DNA of 64,000 nucleotides from Anisakis pegreffii (GCA_035041965.1 JAPYMA010001406.1:185249-249248); one strand, 5' to 3'; shown: positions 27,601-35,911, counted from the stretch's first letter. Notes: a model not told the origin generated them from the letters alone. Numbers and translations are program-made.

Positions 27601-29022
27601 ATATGGTCAAATACGATATAACATCATATAATGATAACACTAAACTTCTCACATGATACACAACAACAAACAACGTAAATGATTAAGTGAGAAAATCCAA
27701 CAAACTGTGTAAATGGATTAGCGAGAAAAACTGTCACATGGGATTAGTTCCTTCATTCTGTTATCACTGAACTCAGCACTAATTAGTGTTTTCATTTGCC
27801 ACTCGTTGAATAATTCCAAAACGCGAGCTGTTTTGCTCCTGCATATGCACCCTCTTTCACTCAATTCTCTCCTCGCAAAATTCAGTTTATTTTCTAGACG
27901 TGCTGACAAAACCGAAAATGTTACCTCAAGATCATATCAAAATATGAAAATAATTTCCCCAGAAAACAAACAAACATTCCCGAAAAACACTTATCTCATT
28001 ATCGTTTATCACTAAGACTTTCGTCAGGTTATCACGAGAAAAAAAAACAGAAAAAACGCAAAACAGTGATCAAAATAATGAGAATTTGATCGGCTGCAGT
28101 CACTGAATCAATTCTGTCCAATCAATTCGAACAAATCTACGAGAGATGTCAATAATCTGATCAGTGGTCAGCTTTCGACGAGTTCGTGCATCTTTCAGCA
28201 ACTAACGCAAAACTTCAGAAGTAATTACAAGGAGTTATGATGAGAAAGTGTCATTTTGCATTAAGAGCAGCTGATGTTCTTGGATGGGATGATCGGAGCA
28301 TTTTATCAGTGAGAATCTAGACAAAGCTCTTATTGCATCGTTCGTGGATGAACTGAGCGTTTTCGATGAGCCAGAGGACAGCCGACGCGGTGATAATCTC
28401 TCGTGGACTAACATAAATGATGGCAATTCTTTGATGGAATGAAATCCCGAGAGGATCGACTAAACAAACAGTTGAATAGGGTCCGTGATCTTCACTATTA
28501 TAAACAAGTTTGCAGTGGATTTCCATTTTGTACACAGGACCACCAAATGGAGAGAAGCACATTCATCTTTGATTGCATACTTTTTGCCGTGCAGCAATGA
28601 TTCACGACCGATTCGCTTCATTTTTTGCCGAACAAAAGTCGGAAATTTATTGCCTCTCAATTCATGTGTTGAATTATTGCTGCTTTTTCACAAACAAACA
28701 AAACAAACACATGTGATATAGCTACCATTCATTCAGGTGGTATATATGGATGACTGCAAACTAAAGCCAAATGATGACTGCAAACTGCACATAGAAAATT
28801 GTTTTGAGCCGGTAACAACTGAATACCGATTACAGTCGCGAAAAGCAAATCACTGGAGAGTGAGAACAAATTGTGGCAAAAGATCCGATGTTGGAAGCGA
28901 ATGAAAATGCAAGTAACCTGTGTGGCAGGTATCTGTAGATCGGATGGTTTGCGCAGTTTTGAGAAGAAACTTCGAATGCCGGTGCCCCCGGATGCGGGCC
29001 TTGCGGCCGCCGAATTGCTCAT
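466..29022 (-). CDS. egl-4: EGL-4 cGMP-dependent protein kinase, whole gene (16 coding exons)
   Basis: Serine/threonine kinase of the PKG family, activated by cGMP. Joining 16 exons (28918-29022, 11815-11982, 7724-7798, 6553-6713, 6129-6295, 5693-5789, 4999-5122, 4437-4544, 3795-3929, 2893-3019, 2538-2659, 2269-2408, 1631-1862, 1297-1473, 829-1004, 466-628) gives 758 residues with GT-AG introns and matching phases throughout. Domain order: basic N-terminus (1-35), leucine-zipper coiled coil (about 45-105), autoinhibitory segment (about 143-152), cyclic-nucleotide-binding domain A (about 172-299), domain B (about 300-420), kinase (about 449-705), AGC C-terminal tail to residue 758. Key residues: E249/R258/T259 and E373/R382/T383 for the two cGMP pockets, glycine loop 454-461, K477, D571, DFG 589-591 and T-loop T604. 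Known role of the family in nematodes: sensory adaptation, egg laying, quiescence and body size. Length is close to the C. elegans long isoform. No break or missing catalytic residue was seen. Confidence 0.96.
829..1004 (-). CDS. egl-4: egl-4 exon 15 (kinase C-lobe)
   Basis: Encodes [20 protein letters not shown], the segment [18 protein letters not shown] and [17 protein letters not shown]: the substrate-lobe helices with the conserved arginine of RLG (residues 647-704). Two bases of the last codon are completed by the first base of exon 16. Confidence 0.96.
1297..1473 (-). CDS. egl-4: egl-4 exon 14 (DFG and T-loop)
   Basis: 59 codons in phase 0. It contains VDFGFAKKL (DFG at 589-591), the activation loop [15 protein letters not shown] (T604, with SPE in place of APE) and [20 protein letters not shown]. 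It ends RPPFQ. Confidence 0.97.
1631..1862 (-). CDS. egl-4: egl-4 exon 13 (catalytic loop)
   Basis: 77 codons plus the split lysine. It contains the hinge region [12 protein letters not shown] and the catalytic loop [11 protein letters not shown], with D571 the catalytic base. [20 protein letters not shown] is the usual helix E region of PKG (residues 510-587). Confidence 0.97.
2269..2408 (-). CDS. egl-4: egl-4 exon 12 (catalytic lysine)
   Basis: Encodes [20 protein letters not shown] and then [21 protein letters not shown]477 in FALKALKKK is the ATP-anchoring lysine, and the glutamate of AERN is its salt-bridge partner on helix C. It ends ATTGTTAA|gtgcgt, leaving two bases. The intron before it, 2409-2537, is the shortest in the gene (129 bp). 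Confidence 0.96.
2538..2659 (-). CDS. egl-4: egl-4 exon 11 (linker and kinase glycine loop)
   Basis: Encodes [18 protein letters not shown] and then [17 protein letters not shown] (residues 423-463), where GVGGFGRV at 454-461 is the nucleotide-positioning loop. The acceptor is taken as TTAAGAG just before TTGCAC, because it is the one that keeps the frame with exon 10; the alternative two bases upstream does not. Confidence 0.92.
2893..3019 (-). CDS. egl-4: egl-4 exon 10 (end of domain B)
   Basis: Begins [20 protein letters not shown], supplying R382 and T383 of the second cGMP site, and runs to DYGDSQR. The donor CAACGAC|gtgcta leaves one base. Joined to TT of the next exon it restores QRLAQ, as in nematode EGL-4. 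Confidence 0.94.
3795..3929 (-). CDS. egl-4: egl-4 exon 9 (domain B core)
   Basis: 45 codons (residues 336-380) including [20 protein letters not shown] and the cassette [14 protein letters not shown]373 is the conserved ribose contact of the second cGMP site. It ends at the canonical donor GAAGAG|gtgagt. Confidence 0.96.
4437..4544 (-). CDS. egl-4: egl-4 exon 8 (start of cGMP-binding domain B)
   Basis: 36 codons, phase 0 at both ends. It encodes [20 protein letters not shown] and then [14 protein letters not shown], the first helix and strands of the second CNB domain (residues 300-335). Confidence 0.95.
4999..5122 (-). CDS. egl-4: egl-4 exon 7 (end of domain A and linker helix)
   Basis: Encodes [20 protein letters not shown] and then [21 protein letters not shown], the C-helix and the linker between the two CNB domains (residues 259-299). 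The acceptor CTTCTAG and donor GACAAC|gtgata keep phase with both neighbours. Confidence 0.95.
5413..5524. repeat. Cluster of nested palindromes with a CRE-like core in egl-4 intron 6
   Basis: 5440-5457 is a perfect 18-bp palindrome whose centre is TGACGTCA, the full consensus site for CREB/ATF factors. A second inverted pair links 5413-5424 with 5448-5459. A third perfect hairpin has 14-bp arms at 5491-5504 and 5511-5524 around a 6-base loop. All are built from the same GTGACTAGTGAG-type words. This could be a regulatory cluster or a decayed inverted-repeat element; the sequence cannot tell which. Confidence 0.6.
5693..5789 (-). CDS. egl-4: egl-4 exon 6 (cGMP phosphate-binding cassette A)
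   Basis: Encodes the cassette [18 protein letters not shown]249, with R258 at the splice junction and T259 in the next exon, are the cGMP contacts. The donor is GTCAG|gtttg, chosen because it restores R-T-A in frame. A CAAA-repeat tract lies immediately downstream in the intron, next to the donor. Confidence 0.95.
6129..6295 (-). CDS. egl-4: egl-4 exon 5 (start of cGMP-binding domain A)
   Basis: The split glycine codon GG|T joins it to exon 4. It encodes [20 protein letters not shown] and then the first beta strands, including [15 protein letters not shown], typical of CNB domains (residues 170-225). Confidence 0.96.
6553..6713 (-). CDS. egl-4: egl-4 exon 4 (autoinhibitory segment)
   Basis: 53 codons plus two bases. 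It contains [15 protein letters not shown] (about residues 141-155), which occupies the position and has the character of the pseudosubstrate of PKG I (basic residues, then a small residue, then SAEP). That segment normally holds the kinase inactive until cGMP binds. The linker around it is low in complexity and histidine-rich. Confidence 0.94.
7724..7798 (-). CDS. egl-4: egl-4 exon 3
   Basis: 25 codons, phase 0 on both sides. It encodes [20 protein letters not shown] and ends VQK. The first half continues the coiled coil; the second is the hinge leading to the autoinhibitory segment (residues 92-116). Confidence 0.95.
7799..11814 (-). other. egl-4 intron 2 (4.0 kb)
   Basis: AT-rich intronic sequence between the coiled-coil exons. 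The one structured element noticed is a hairpin at 9857-9890. Several 60-100-codon open frames on the plus strand (8160-8447, 8808-9089, 9233-9544) lack any recognisable domain and look like chance. Confidence 0.8.
9857..9890. repeat. Short hairpin in egl-4 intron 2
   Basis: Arms 9857-9871 and 9876-9890 pair over 15 bases with one mismatch around the tetraloop GTTT; each arm carries GCTGGATAAT or its complement. It could form an RNA hairpin in the egl-4 pre-mRNA or be a relic of a tiny inverted-repeat element. No function is shown. Confidence 0.6.
11815..11982 (-). CDS. egl-4: egl-4 exon 2 (coiled coil)
   Basis: 56 codons in phase 0, from a TTTCAG acceptor to CTACAG|gttcg. It encodes [20 protein letters not shown] followed by a glutamine- and glutamate-rich heptad region ending EREVKTLQ. 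This is the leucine-zipper coil through which PKGs dimerise (residues 36-91). Confidence 0.95.
17960..18313. repeat. GT and GAT microsatellites in egl-4 intron 1
   Basis: A GT dinucleotide run occupies 17960-17974 and a GAT trinucleotide run about 18294-18313. A further GT run lies at 18901-18917, outside these coordinates. These are simple sequence and are not otherwise annotated. Confidence 0.85.
18350..18500. other. GC-rich patch inside egl-4 intron 1
   Basis: Base composition rises clearly above the surrounding AT-rich intron. On the minus strand an ATG at 18480 opens eight codons (MAARGRRL) up to a GT that would splice in phase 0 to exon 2. This could be an alternative first exon of egl-4, a promoter island, or unrelated. 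The donor context (gtatca) is only moderate. Confidence 0.25.
22071..22276 (-). CDS. Unrecognised ORF segment, copy 1 of a duplicated pair
   Basis: A minus-strand frame is open through the hairpin at 22225-22276 and ends in a TAG at 22071-22073. Its last part reads [17 protein letters not shown], then [14 protein letters not shown]. The same segment recurs 610 bp away at 22688-22831 with nearly the same protein sequence. I do not recognise the family. No start codon was found in this copy, so it may be an exon, a pseudogene fragment or a repeat that happens to be open. Confidence 0.35.
22225..22276. repeat. Strong hairpin in egl-4 intron 1
   Basis: Arms 22225-22242 and 22259-22276 pair perfectly over 18 bases (GCTTCAGTGCAACCTCGC and its complement). 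After one mismatch the stem continues for five more pairs around a 4-base loop. The size is too short for a typical miRNA precursor. It may be a small inverted-repeat insertion next to ORF copy 1, since copy 2 lacks it. Confidence 0.6.
22688..22996 (-). CDS. Unrecognised 102-residue ORF with a hydrophobic segment, copy 2 of a duplicated pair
   Basis: ATG at 22996, TGA at 22688-22690. The N-terminal half carries a strongly hydrophobic stretch ([20 protein letters not shown]) that could span a membrane. The C-terminal part reads [17 protein letters not shown], then [13 protein letters not shown], and matches copy 1. Nucleotide identity between the copies is roughly 85% by eye over about 140 bp, while the last 20 residues differ at only two positions (K/M and the end), which is some sign of coding constraint. 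It lies in egl-4 intron 1 on the same strand. No function is proposed. Confidence 0.35.
   Translation of the reverse strand: MFPHLQNSPVAFLNHYLVIFDFFSKWIPFIKSYLIAALSFLMVVFLTFLMIFLDCSLTQTFRSNMPNGRFVEVSDFLGCFHRNCVHVYDKFWLIEYEREGTE
23098..23121. repeat. ATT microsatellite
   Basis: About seven ATT units inside egl-4 intron 1, followed by degenerate repeats of the same type. Confidence 0.85.
28235..28660 (-). pseudogene. Protein-like minus-strand ORF cluster in egl-4 intron 1, possible broken gene
   Basis: Two overlapping minus-strand frames look coding. The upstream one (28460-28660) reads [12 protein letters not shown]; the downstream one (28317-28562) reads [20 protein letters not shown] and continues to [20 protein letters not shown]. 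They overlap in different frames, as a gene with a frameshift or a retrocopy would. I do not recognise the family. It lies only 258 bp downstream of egl-4 exon 1 on the same strand. Chance openness of a locally GC-richer stretch is the alternative. Confidence 0.3.
28918..29022 (-). CDS. egl-4: egl-4 exon 1 (N-terminus)
   Basis: Encodes 35 residues beginning [13 protein letters not shown] and ending SDLQIPATQ, with a basic stretch (RSFFSKLRK). The donor ACACAG|gtta leaves phase 0, which fits the next exon, GTG CAA GTG. A second in-frame ATG lies four codons upstream at 29034, but a TTGCAG splice acceptor falls between the two. The ATG at 29022 is therefore the likelier start, one base after the acceptor. 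GC is much higher here than in the surrounding intron. Assigning this exon to egl-4 rests on phase, order and the basic N-terminal type; it is separated from exon 2 by 16.9 kb. Confidence 0.82.
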
Positions 29023-29023
29023 T

Positions 29024-29045
29024 CTGCAATCCAAACGAACAAATT
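29024..29045 (-). promoter_or_regulatory. Splice acceptor directly upstream of the egl-4 ATG
   Basis: On the minus strand a T-rich run ending GGATTGCAG lies one base before ATG 29022. An acceptor this close to a start codon is the arrangement expected for spliced-leader trans-splicing in nematodes, or for cis-splicing from a non-coding 5' exon. No matching upstream donor was identified. Confidence 0.5.
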
Positions 29046-30243
29046 ACTCAATTGGCTCTGGTCGTCCAACACTCTTGCGATTTCGGTTTGCATTCAACAT
29101 TGTGTGCAAAACGTTCACGATCGTCAACGCACGGAAAAACGCAATGAACGTTCGTTTCAAAAACAACAGAACATTAAAAGCTCAACAAAATTCAGATTTT
29201 CACAAAATATTCATACCATCCATGTAAATACCAATTTCACTACATACCAAAAGGTGAATCAATCAAAAACAAACGATCACAACGACATCCATCAATTTCG
29301 CACTGAACGACAGGCGGCTCTACATGTATTAATTCTCTATTCATGCATACGATATGGCTAGTAACTCAAGTAAACAAGACCGGATTCATGTTTAATTAAT
29401 TCTAAATACATATTCGATCAACAAACAGTCAAACACCAAATTGATGTGATTTGTGTGTGAATCGAAATCACGTCATTATTCAACCATCCGCAACGCATTC
29501 ACATCATGACTGATTTCAATCGATTCGTTCACAGATTCCTCAGAGAAATTGATTGATCACTTTGAAAGTTCCGAATGGCCGTTGGAATTGTATTATAATT
29601 CCGTTGGGATTATTCCACAAAAATAATCGGGAAGATACACGTCTTGTATGTATACAATGAAGTAAATTACACGAATCAAAAAAACCTCACATGTCAAGTT
29701 TTTCGTGATGTCGATTTTTTAAAACATGAAACAGCGAAATGAGCGTATTGATATCAATCTATTGAAGCCAATGTCAATCAACATTCACATCGAAGAGTAT
29801 TTCGATAATGAATGTGAGTTACATTTAAAAAGCCAATCATTATAATGATTATTGAATTTGGTACACAACAAAATGAAACGAATATCAACGAAATGCGACG
29901 AAGTGCACACAATTACGATAATGCAGAAGGAGTATAATTCAAAAACGATCCGAACAATTTGTTTGATTGATACTGCGAGCAGAGATAATTTAAATCTGTG
30001 AGTCAGTGTAACAAATTAAACTTTCGTCGTCGTCGAAGACAAACGATATCATTAATGAAAACGAAACTGCGTCCTGAACGAATCCGCAAATATGTATAAA
30101 CGAGCAGGAATCATTATGTACGGAATCAGTGGAATCAATGAATTCATGTATTGTTTGTTAATTCAGTGCCTAAATATTGTCGCAGTTGGATGAAAAGATT
30201 AGTCGCCTATAGCTGGACCTATGAGACGACTAAGGAATGGCGA

Positions 30244-30463
30244 TCACGCAATAGCGTTTCCGCCTCGATCATTTCCACCCGTTCGAGTAAGGCTTGATGC
30301 TGTGCACGCAGCAGCCTTTATTAATTCAGCAGCATCATCAATGAGTACGGAAATGTCGTGCAATCCGGATCGTTGAGCAGGGATTTGCATGAGGAATACA
30401 GAAAAGCCTACGATTTTACGGAACGGTCCAGTCGTTACAAATTCGTTGACATCCCTTGAAAAC
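30244..30463 (-). CDS. Exon-like block, strand uncertain
   Basis: GC-richer than its surroundings. On the minus strand a strong acceptor GTGTTTCAG at 30464 opens 72 codons to TGA 30244. They begin FSRDVNEFVTTGPFRKIVGF and include SGLHDISVLIDDAAELIKAA, so this could be a terminal exon. However, another minus frame (LLRAQHQALLERVEMIEA) and a plus frame (EYRKAYDFTERSSRYKF) also read as protein. The plus version would need a 43-bp intron, far shorter than any intron in the two real genes. I do not recognise any of these products. Confidence 0.3.
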
Positions 30464-31878
30464 CTGAAACACACAAACCTGTATTATTCCTCAAAAAATA
30501 GCTTGCTTGTAACAGTAATTTTGAGAATGATGACTTGAGTGATAAATGAATGAATGAAGTAAGAAATTTGAAAAAACCAAAGAAAAAAAAAACGATGCGC
30601 TTAAAACTCATTACAACAAGCGATCATAACTCATGTTTTTTTTTTGCTGGCACAGTCATAAAATGAAGACATTGATGAACAAAGATCAAAAACATATTCT
30701 GAAATGAGATGCTCGCTGCACACAAAGCTCTCTTACAGTTAACGACCACAATTCATTTCGAAGAATGAGCAATTGCAACCGCAAACAACGCAGTTTTTTT
30801 TTGGGATAAATTTGAAGTTTGTCTGTTAGATAAATCAATTCGAGACATTTGTGAGCATTTATGAAACGAAATTGCATCGATGATTTATTTGAGAGCAAAT
30901 TCAAAACATACATAGGTATAATACGCATAAATCATAAACTATTGCTGCTTGTAATCCAATGACGTTACGGTGCTCTATTCATGATAGGGATAAAAGCTGG
31001 CAAGCACTGTCAACGAGTGAAGTTTTCGTACGTGATCAGTTCAAAAGCACAAGGGGACGCATCGAAAAAATTTCCATTCAACATGATTCTCGTTTGTTTA
31101 CGGCACATATTTTGCATTTACTAATCATCGAACATAGAATGAACACATTTTTACAAATGCAGACCATAGTAGAATAAGGGAACTTATCAGATATGAGATA
31201 TAATGTAATGAAATTCACTTCAATGCATTGATAGCAACATTGATAAGTGATAAATTGAGAATAGTTGAACGCAGCCGAATCACTAATGATATAATATGTT
31301 GGCTGAAATTTCGCAATAATTCTGGTTTTCAGAGCTCAGAGATTGATGCGAATTTCAATTTCGGTATATTTGAATGGAGAAAGGACTGAAAGTAAACTGA
31401 AAAATGTGCGAAATGTGCAAACGAACACATTCGAAAAGAATGCGAGTGAACTGAAATAGTTGATGTTTGATTAATTGAAAGCGAATGCAAATGACGTTCC
31501 ATTGAATATTCATCGCAATCAAAATTGAGCCATTGCAATCCCAGAGGAAAAAAGTACACACGTGGTACGGCGGCCGTTCAGTTGGAGTAGCGATTCGAAC
31601 GAGTGCAAATCTTAATTGTTCGATTAAACGAACAATGTCGATATCGCATTTTCAATGCGCAAACAGCGCAGTCTTATCAACATATTTGCAGTTAAGATAA
31701 CAGATTTATACTGCTTTAATCAGCAAAGCAAATCAATCTGATGCATGAACACATTCTTATGTGAACCGCTTGAAATGCTATCAAGTTTATCACGCGATTG
31801 AACACATTTTAAATGAGCACAGCACATAGGATCTGAGGTAAGAATAGCACGCATGAAATTGATAATGTGTATATTTTG

Positions 31879-31916
31879 GCATAATACGAAATGTGTGATA
31901 ACATTTCGTATTATGC
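31879..31916. repeat. Perfect 16-bp hairpin
   Basis: Arms 31879-31894 and 31901-31916 (GCATAATACGAAATGT and its complement) are perfectly complementary around the loop GTGATA. It lies in intergenic sequence, with no gene close enough to call it a terminator. It may be a small inverted-repeat relic. Confidence 0.6.
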
Positions 31917-32649
31917 TTGTGATATGAAATTTCCTAGTGAAACGAAATGAAAACTGGAATTGAAATTTCCCTAGTGAAAGAAACTCATTAAGAACGAAGT
32001 TAGACGAACAATAACTTGCTCGTATTATATTGCGGTAATGATAAGGTATAAACATTCGATTAAATGCGTCACTGTAAGTGATTCGAGTGATTTGTTCTTT
32101 TTGTGGCACTGAAAGCAAGTGACTTCACTGATACAGAGAGGACACATACTATTGCTAAATATCGACCTTGGAATAGTCCTTCAAGATTATTTTTAGACTT
32201 TTAATCGAGATAACAAACTGATCAGATCGATCGATTGCTTCAAATGTACTGCAAACCTCACAAAGTGAATATATTCGAGGGAACAAATGGAATATGAATT
32301 GCTTAAGAATGAACTTTTTGCAGTTGGTATTACTGTTTTTTTCGAAACATTTTTCAGATGAGATACACACATAAATGGTGATTACTCGTGCTGTTGAGGC
32401 TATATGTCTCACGAACGATAGATGAATCGATTGTTGAGCATAATAATTAATGCTGACGCGTGAATGAGCAACCAAAACGATTTAATTCGGATTTTTCGAA
32501 AATTTTCAATTGGTTCGAACAAATGAAATTTCATAATTTGAGGTAATCTACTGAATGAACATATGAAACTGGTTCATTTCCGACCAAGCGACGGTTTTTT
32601 TTCTAGACACATCTTTTGGTTCAGCTAAATGTAAAGGATGAAGTCGGGA

Positions 32650-33244
32650 TCAACATAGTTCACATGGTCTATATAAAAACTGCGAAATGTCATTCCAAAA
32701 AGGATTGAATAGCCGTAAAAGACTAATTTCAAATGGAGTGTAAACAGAAAAGGAAGAAAGAATGTATGATAAGGTGATAAGTACAACAAGTAGAAAACGT
32801 GAAGGTGTAACCATAGAAATATTAATATTTAGCGAATGTTCAAACGACTGTTCAGTGAAATGGCATGTTAGCGATTCGTTTCTTGAGATGGAAAGACTAC
32901 CGCTTTCAGTTATTTTTTTGATGAAGAAAGTCAAATCTTTTTCCACTTCAGATACGGGCATTATTGCGCAAGCGTTGTTCGCTGGCGACAATCGATTGCA
33001 TCCATCGAAGACATCTGACGAAGACGTCAATGAACACTCGTGAATGACCATTGAAAATTTCATAAGAATCACTTTAATCCATGCTTTACCGACGAGATTA
33101 GATGTCATCATTCTACCACCTGATGCAACTTTAAAACTTGAGAAAAACACTCCACGAAAAAGAAATTATCTCTTCGCTGCAGCTGGCATTAATGGGTTCA
33201 ATATGAGCTCTACTGATCTCGTCAGCATGAATCAAACTATGTAA
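32650..33244. other. Opposed long open frames, coding status unknown
   Basis: The minus strand is open for 166 codons (32650-33150), the longest frame in the window outside known exons. The plus strand is open for 160 codons (32762-33244), interrupted by one in-frame TGA at 33041-33043 that directly abuts an ATG. Neither shows a recognisable domain. A degraded transposable-element or gene fragment is possible; so is chance in a locally GC-richer stretch. Confidence 0.25.
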
Positions 33245-35807
33245 ACAGAATGAATACTCTTGAATGGCTTTGAATGACTATGAGTTCACATGAGCAAACC
33301 AGTAAAGAGAATTATGATTACAAAAAAAATAAATCAACAAATTTTCGAATAAGATGATCCATCTTGACATATGACTTTTTGTTGCTGACGAGTACGTGCG
33401 TTAAGAAAGCCTTCAGGCGAATGAAACTTTTGAGAAAAGGAAATAAGTTGCAGTGAAATATACTCACATCGATGCATGGAATGCAACGATTATTTAACTC
33501 GATAAATGAAGTAAATGAAGATTCAATTGAAAATCTCAATTTGACCGATTTATTCACGTTTTCTATAAATAGGTTTATAACTCTTCATAATGAGTTTTCA
33601 AAATTTAGCAAGTGAATCACCGCAAATAATTTGATAATCAAGTTGTTTGGCCTTTCACAGATGGATGGATAATAGATTGGCTTTAATCGTTCAGCACTGA
33701 ACCTGAAAGAATATTCCAATAACGACACTTAGGATAGTAAGAAAAATAATGAGCCATATGAAAATGAGCAATAAGAATCACTGACAACTACGATAAGAAC
33801 AATGAAGAGCAGCAACAACCATGACATTCATCACAATGCAAATAAAATGAAATAACAAAACAAAACTTTGCAATAATATGATGAACATTCACATTGTTTT
33901 CAATAGAAACCCTCATAAAGCACTACTCTCAATAACTGCAATACCATTCGACATTACCCGAACAAATTGATCACAACTTTCCTCGCAATCGCCTTCGCAA
34001 AATTGAAATATCTTCACAAATATCTATGGAAAAGGGCTGGTGATATCAAACGGGAAATTAATTTTGTTGACAGCAATAGTTCAACATGTCGATAGCGAAG
34101 ACTATCTGATTGTTGATCTCTAACTGTAAGCTGTAAATTATTTCAAATTATGGGTAATAACTCATACTAAACGTTGTCAGTTAAACTGAACGAATGTGAT
34201 TCAAAATGTAAGAGGGTGGTTCGTAGACATCGTAGATGATTTCTAATGAGATCTTGAACGATGTTCGACATTCGCAATTGCAATTAGGCTCATATGAGTG
34301 TGCACATTCAAATGTTTAATGAGAGAGCACATAAATGACAATGAAACTCGCTGAATGATCAATGATCAGCGTGAAGAAAGGTTACAGTGCTTAATTACGT
34401 TTTCTTTTGAGTTTCTATATGAAGAAGATGACAAATTCTATCGAGATCACATTTGTGATGATGATGTTGAAATTTAGTGACTCCTTCGAAAGAAACAATC
34501 GAATGCGACGGGAGAGTGTTATTTCTATCAAATATAAACTTCAATCTAATGAACTCACATTGGCGATTTTCTTTTTGGTTTGCAATGAAAAGACTGGAAA
34601 TGAGACGCCTGCTAAAGAATGCACTAAAGGACGAGGATCAACAGTCATGAAATGTGATAATACAATGCAGCGAACCATTTATCACTAAGATAAACTAAGA
34701 TTATCCAAAAAAACGAACACCATCAAAGGTCTATCATTAATCCATCTATAAAATGTGTCTATCATTCGCAAAGGAAATACGAACGAAAGAATGCAAGAAT
34801 ACGATCAGATAATGGATGGATATGAGCAGATAGAAGAACCCATTAAACCAATGTATATTGAATAACACCAAAAATAAAACTTCATTTGAACTCAAGAAGT
34901 GATATCGTTGATGGATCGCATTTCGGTGTGCACACATACGTACGATGCTGACAACAAATCCACACGAAACGATATACACTGAATGCTAAAGGACATGTGC
35001 TTTGAATACATTCAGTACCCAATAAGTAAAACAATCGACAGAATACTGTAATGATTATTATCCACTTTTTGGAATGAACAACAGAAACGAAACGAGGAAT
35101 GCGAGATTCGGGCTTTATCGAGTGACCAAAAAGAGGAACAATCTGGAAAGAAACACCGATGTGATCCCACACGAAAACTGTACATTCGACATAAGACTGC
35201 AGCGTGTGTTGCAGAATGAAGGTGGATAAAAAAGACGAATACAATGAAAAACAAGATAATTCGCTAAGTGGGCAAGGCCTACAATTTTTGCCTCATAGTC
35301 AGTCTAATCTTCTTCTTACTTCTGTCAAAAAAAAATCAACTTCTTCTCACATTGCAATGCAAAAATATGAATAGAGCTGACGAAATCTCCCGTTAACTTC
35401 CTGAACACATTTGAACTATAAAAAAGGAACGGACGTCTATTTGCGTCGTTAGAATTATTTGAAAAAAAAATCCATATGAAATCATTCACTTACATCAGCG
35501 GAACTAGAGAGAATATTCAAATGTGAAGACACTCAACAACAGCAGAAGTAAGATGAAAAGCGTAGCTTTGGACTCTGCAAACTTTGGGTTTTCAGCAACT
35601 AATTGATGAATTCCTCGGATAACTACAGAATTTGCAGAGGCACGAGTGATTCAATCAAGAAGCTGCAGAATTTCTTTCGAAGCATTCAGGCGATCATTGT
35701 TCGTTTGTACTAAGTGCATATCGAATTTTTCATGTGGCCGTAGGTGCACGCAAAATCGAATGAATTGCACTTACTGGACTGGAATGGATATAGCAGCACA
35801 ACACGTA

Positions 35808-35911
35808 TTATGATGATGCGCTGGCAACGTCACTCAAATTGAGCATCTCGATGAAATTATCAAAAGCATCGATATCCTCACGACTTCGATTCAATAGTAG
35901 ACATCGCATTC
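35808..35911 (-). CDS. ccm-2: ccm-2 last exon (end of harmonin-homology domain)
   Basis: Follows a GTTTCAG acceptor and encodes MRCLLLNRSREDIDAFDNF, then IEMLNLSDVASASS and TAA. It corresponds to the GMRPFIP...F..FLE region of CCM2. The codon split with the previous exon gives R (A|GA). Confidence 0.88.

Larger units (their letters stand above)
11983..28917 (-). other. egl-4 intron 1 (16.9 kb)
   Basis: The longest intron in the gene, separating the N-terminal exon from the coiled-coil exon. It contains AC/GT and GAT microsatellites near 17.6-18.3 and 18.9 kb, a GC-rich patch at 18350-18500, a duplicated unrecognised minus-strand ORF segment at 22.1 and 22.7 kb with a strong hairpin beside it, an ATT microsatellite at 23.1 kb and a protein-like minus-strand ORF cluster at 28235-28660. 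The rest is AT-rich sequence in which I see no conserved coding region. Introns of this size before exon 2 often carry alternative promoters, but none is demonstrated here. Confidence 0.8.
29046..35807. other. Intergenic region between egl-4 and ccm-2
   Basis: By gene order this holds the egl-4 promoter near 29-30 kb and the ccm-2 3' end near 35.8 kb. Apart from the exon-like block at 30244-30463, the opposed ORFs at 32650-33244 and a hairpin at 31879-31916, it is AT-rich with no recognised gene. Longer frames such as 31720-32118 (minus) and 34882-35244 (minus) have no recognisable domain. Confidence 0.7.

Noticed and set aside
28871..29227. 118-codon plus-strand frame
   Set aside because: It is antisense to egl-4 exon 1 and owes its openness to that GC-rich exon.
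30275..30330. 43-bp plus-strand intron with gtaagg and ttcag ends
   Set aside because: All confirmed introns in this window are 129 bp or longer, so an intron this short is unlikely. Kept only as an alternative reading of the 30.3-kb block.
31720..32118. 132-codon minus-strand ORF
   Set aside because: It runs straight through a perfect hairpin, has no recognisable domain and shows no codon signature.
34882..35244. 120-codon minus-strand ORF with hydrophobic stretches
   Set aside because: Hydrophobicity follows from T-rich codons; no start context, splice sites or similarity noticed.
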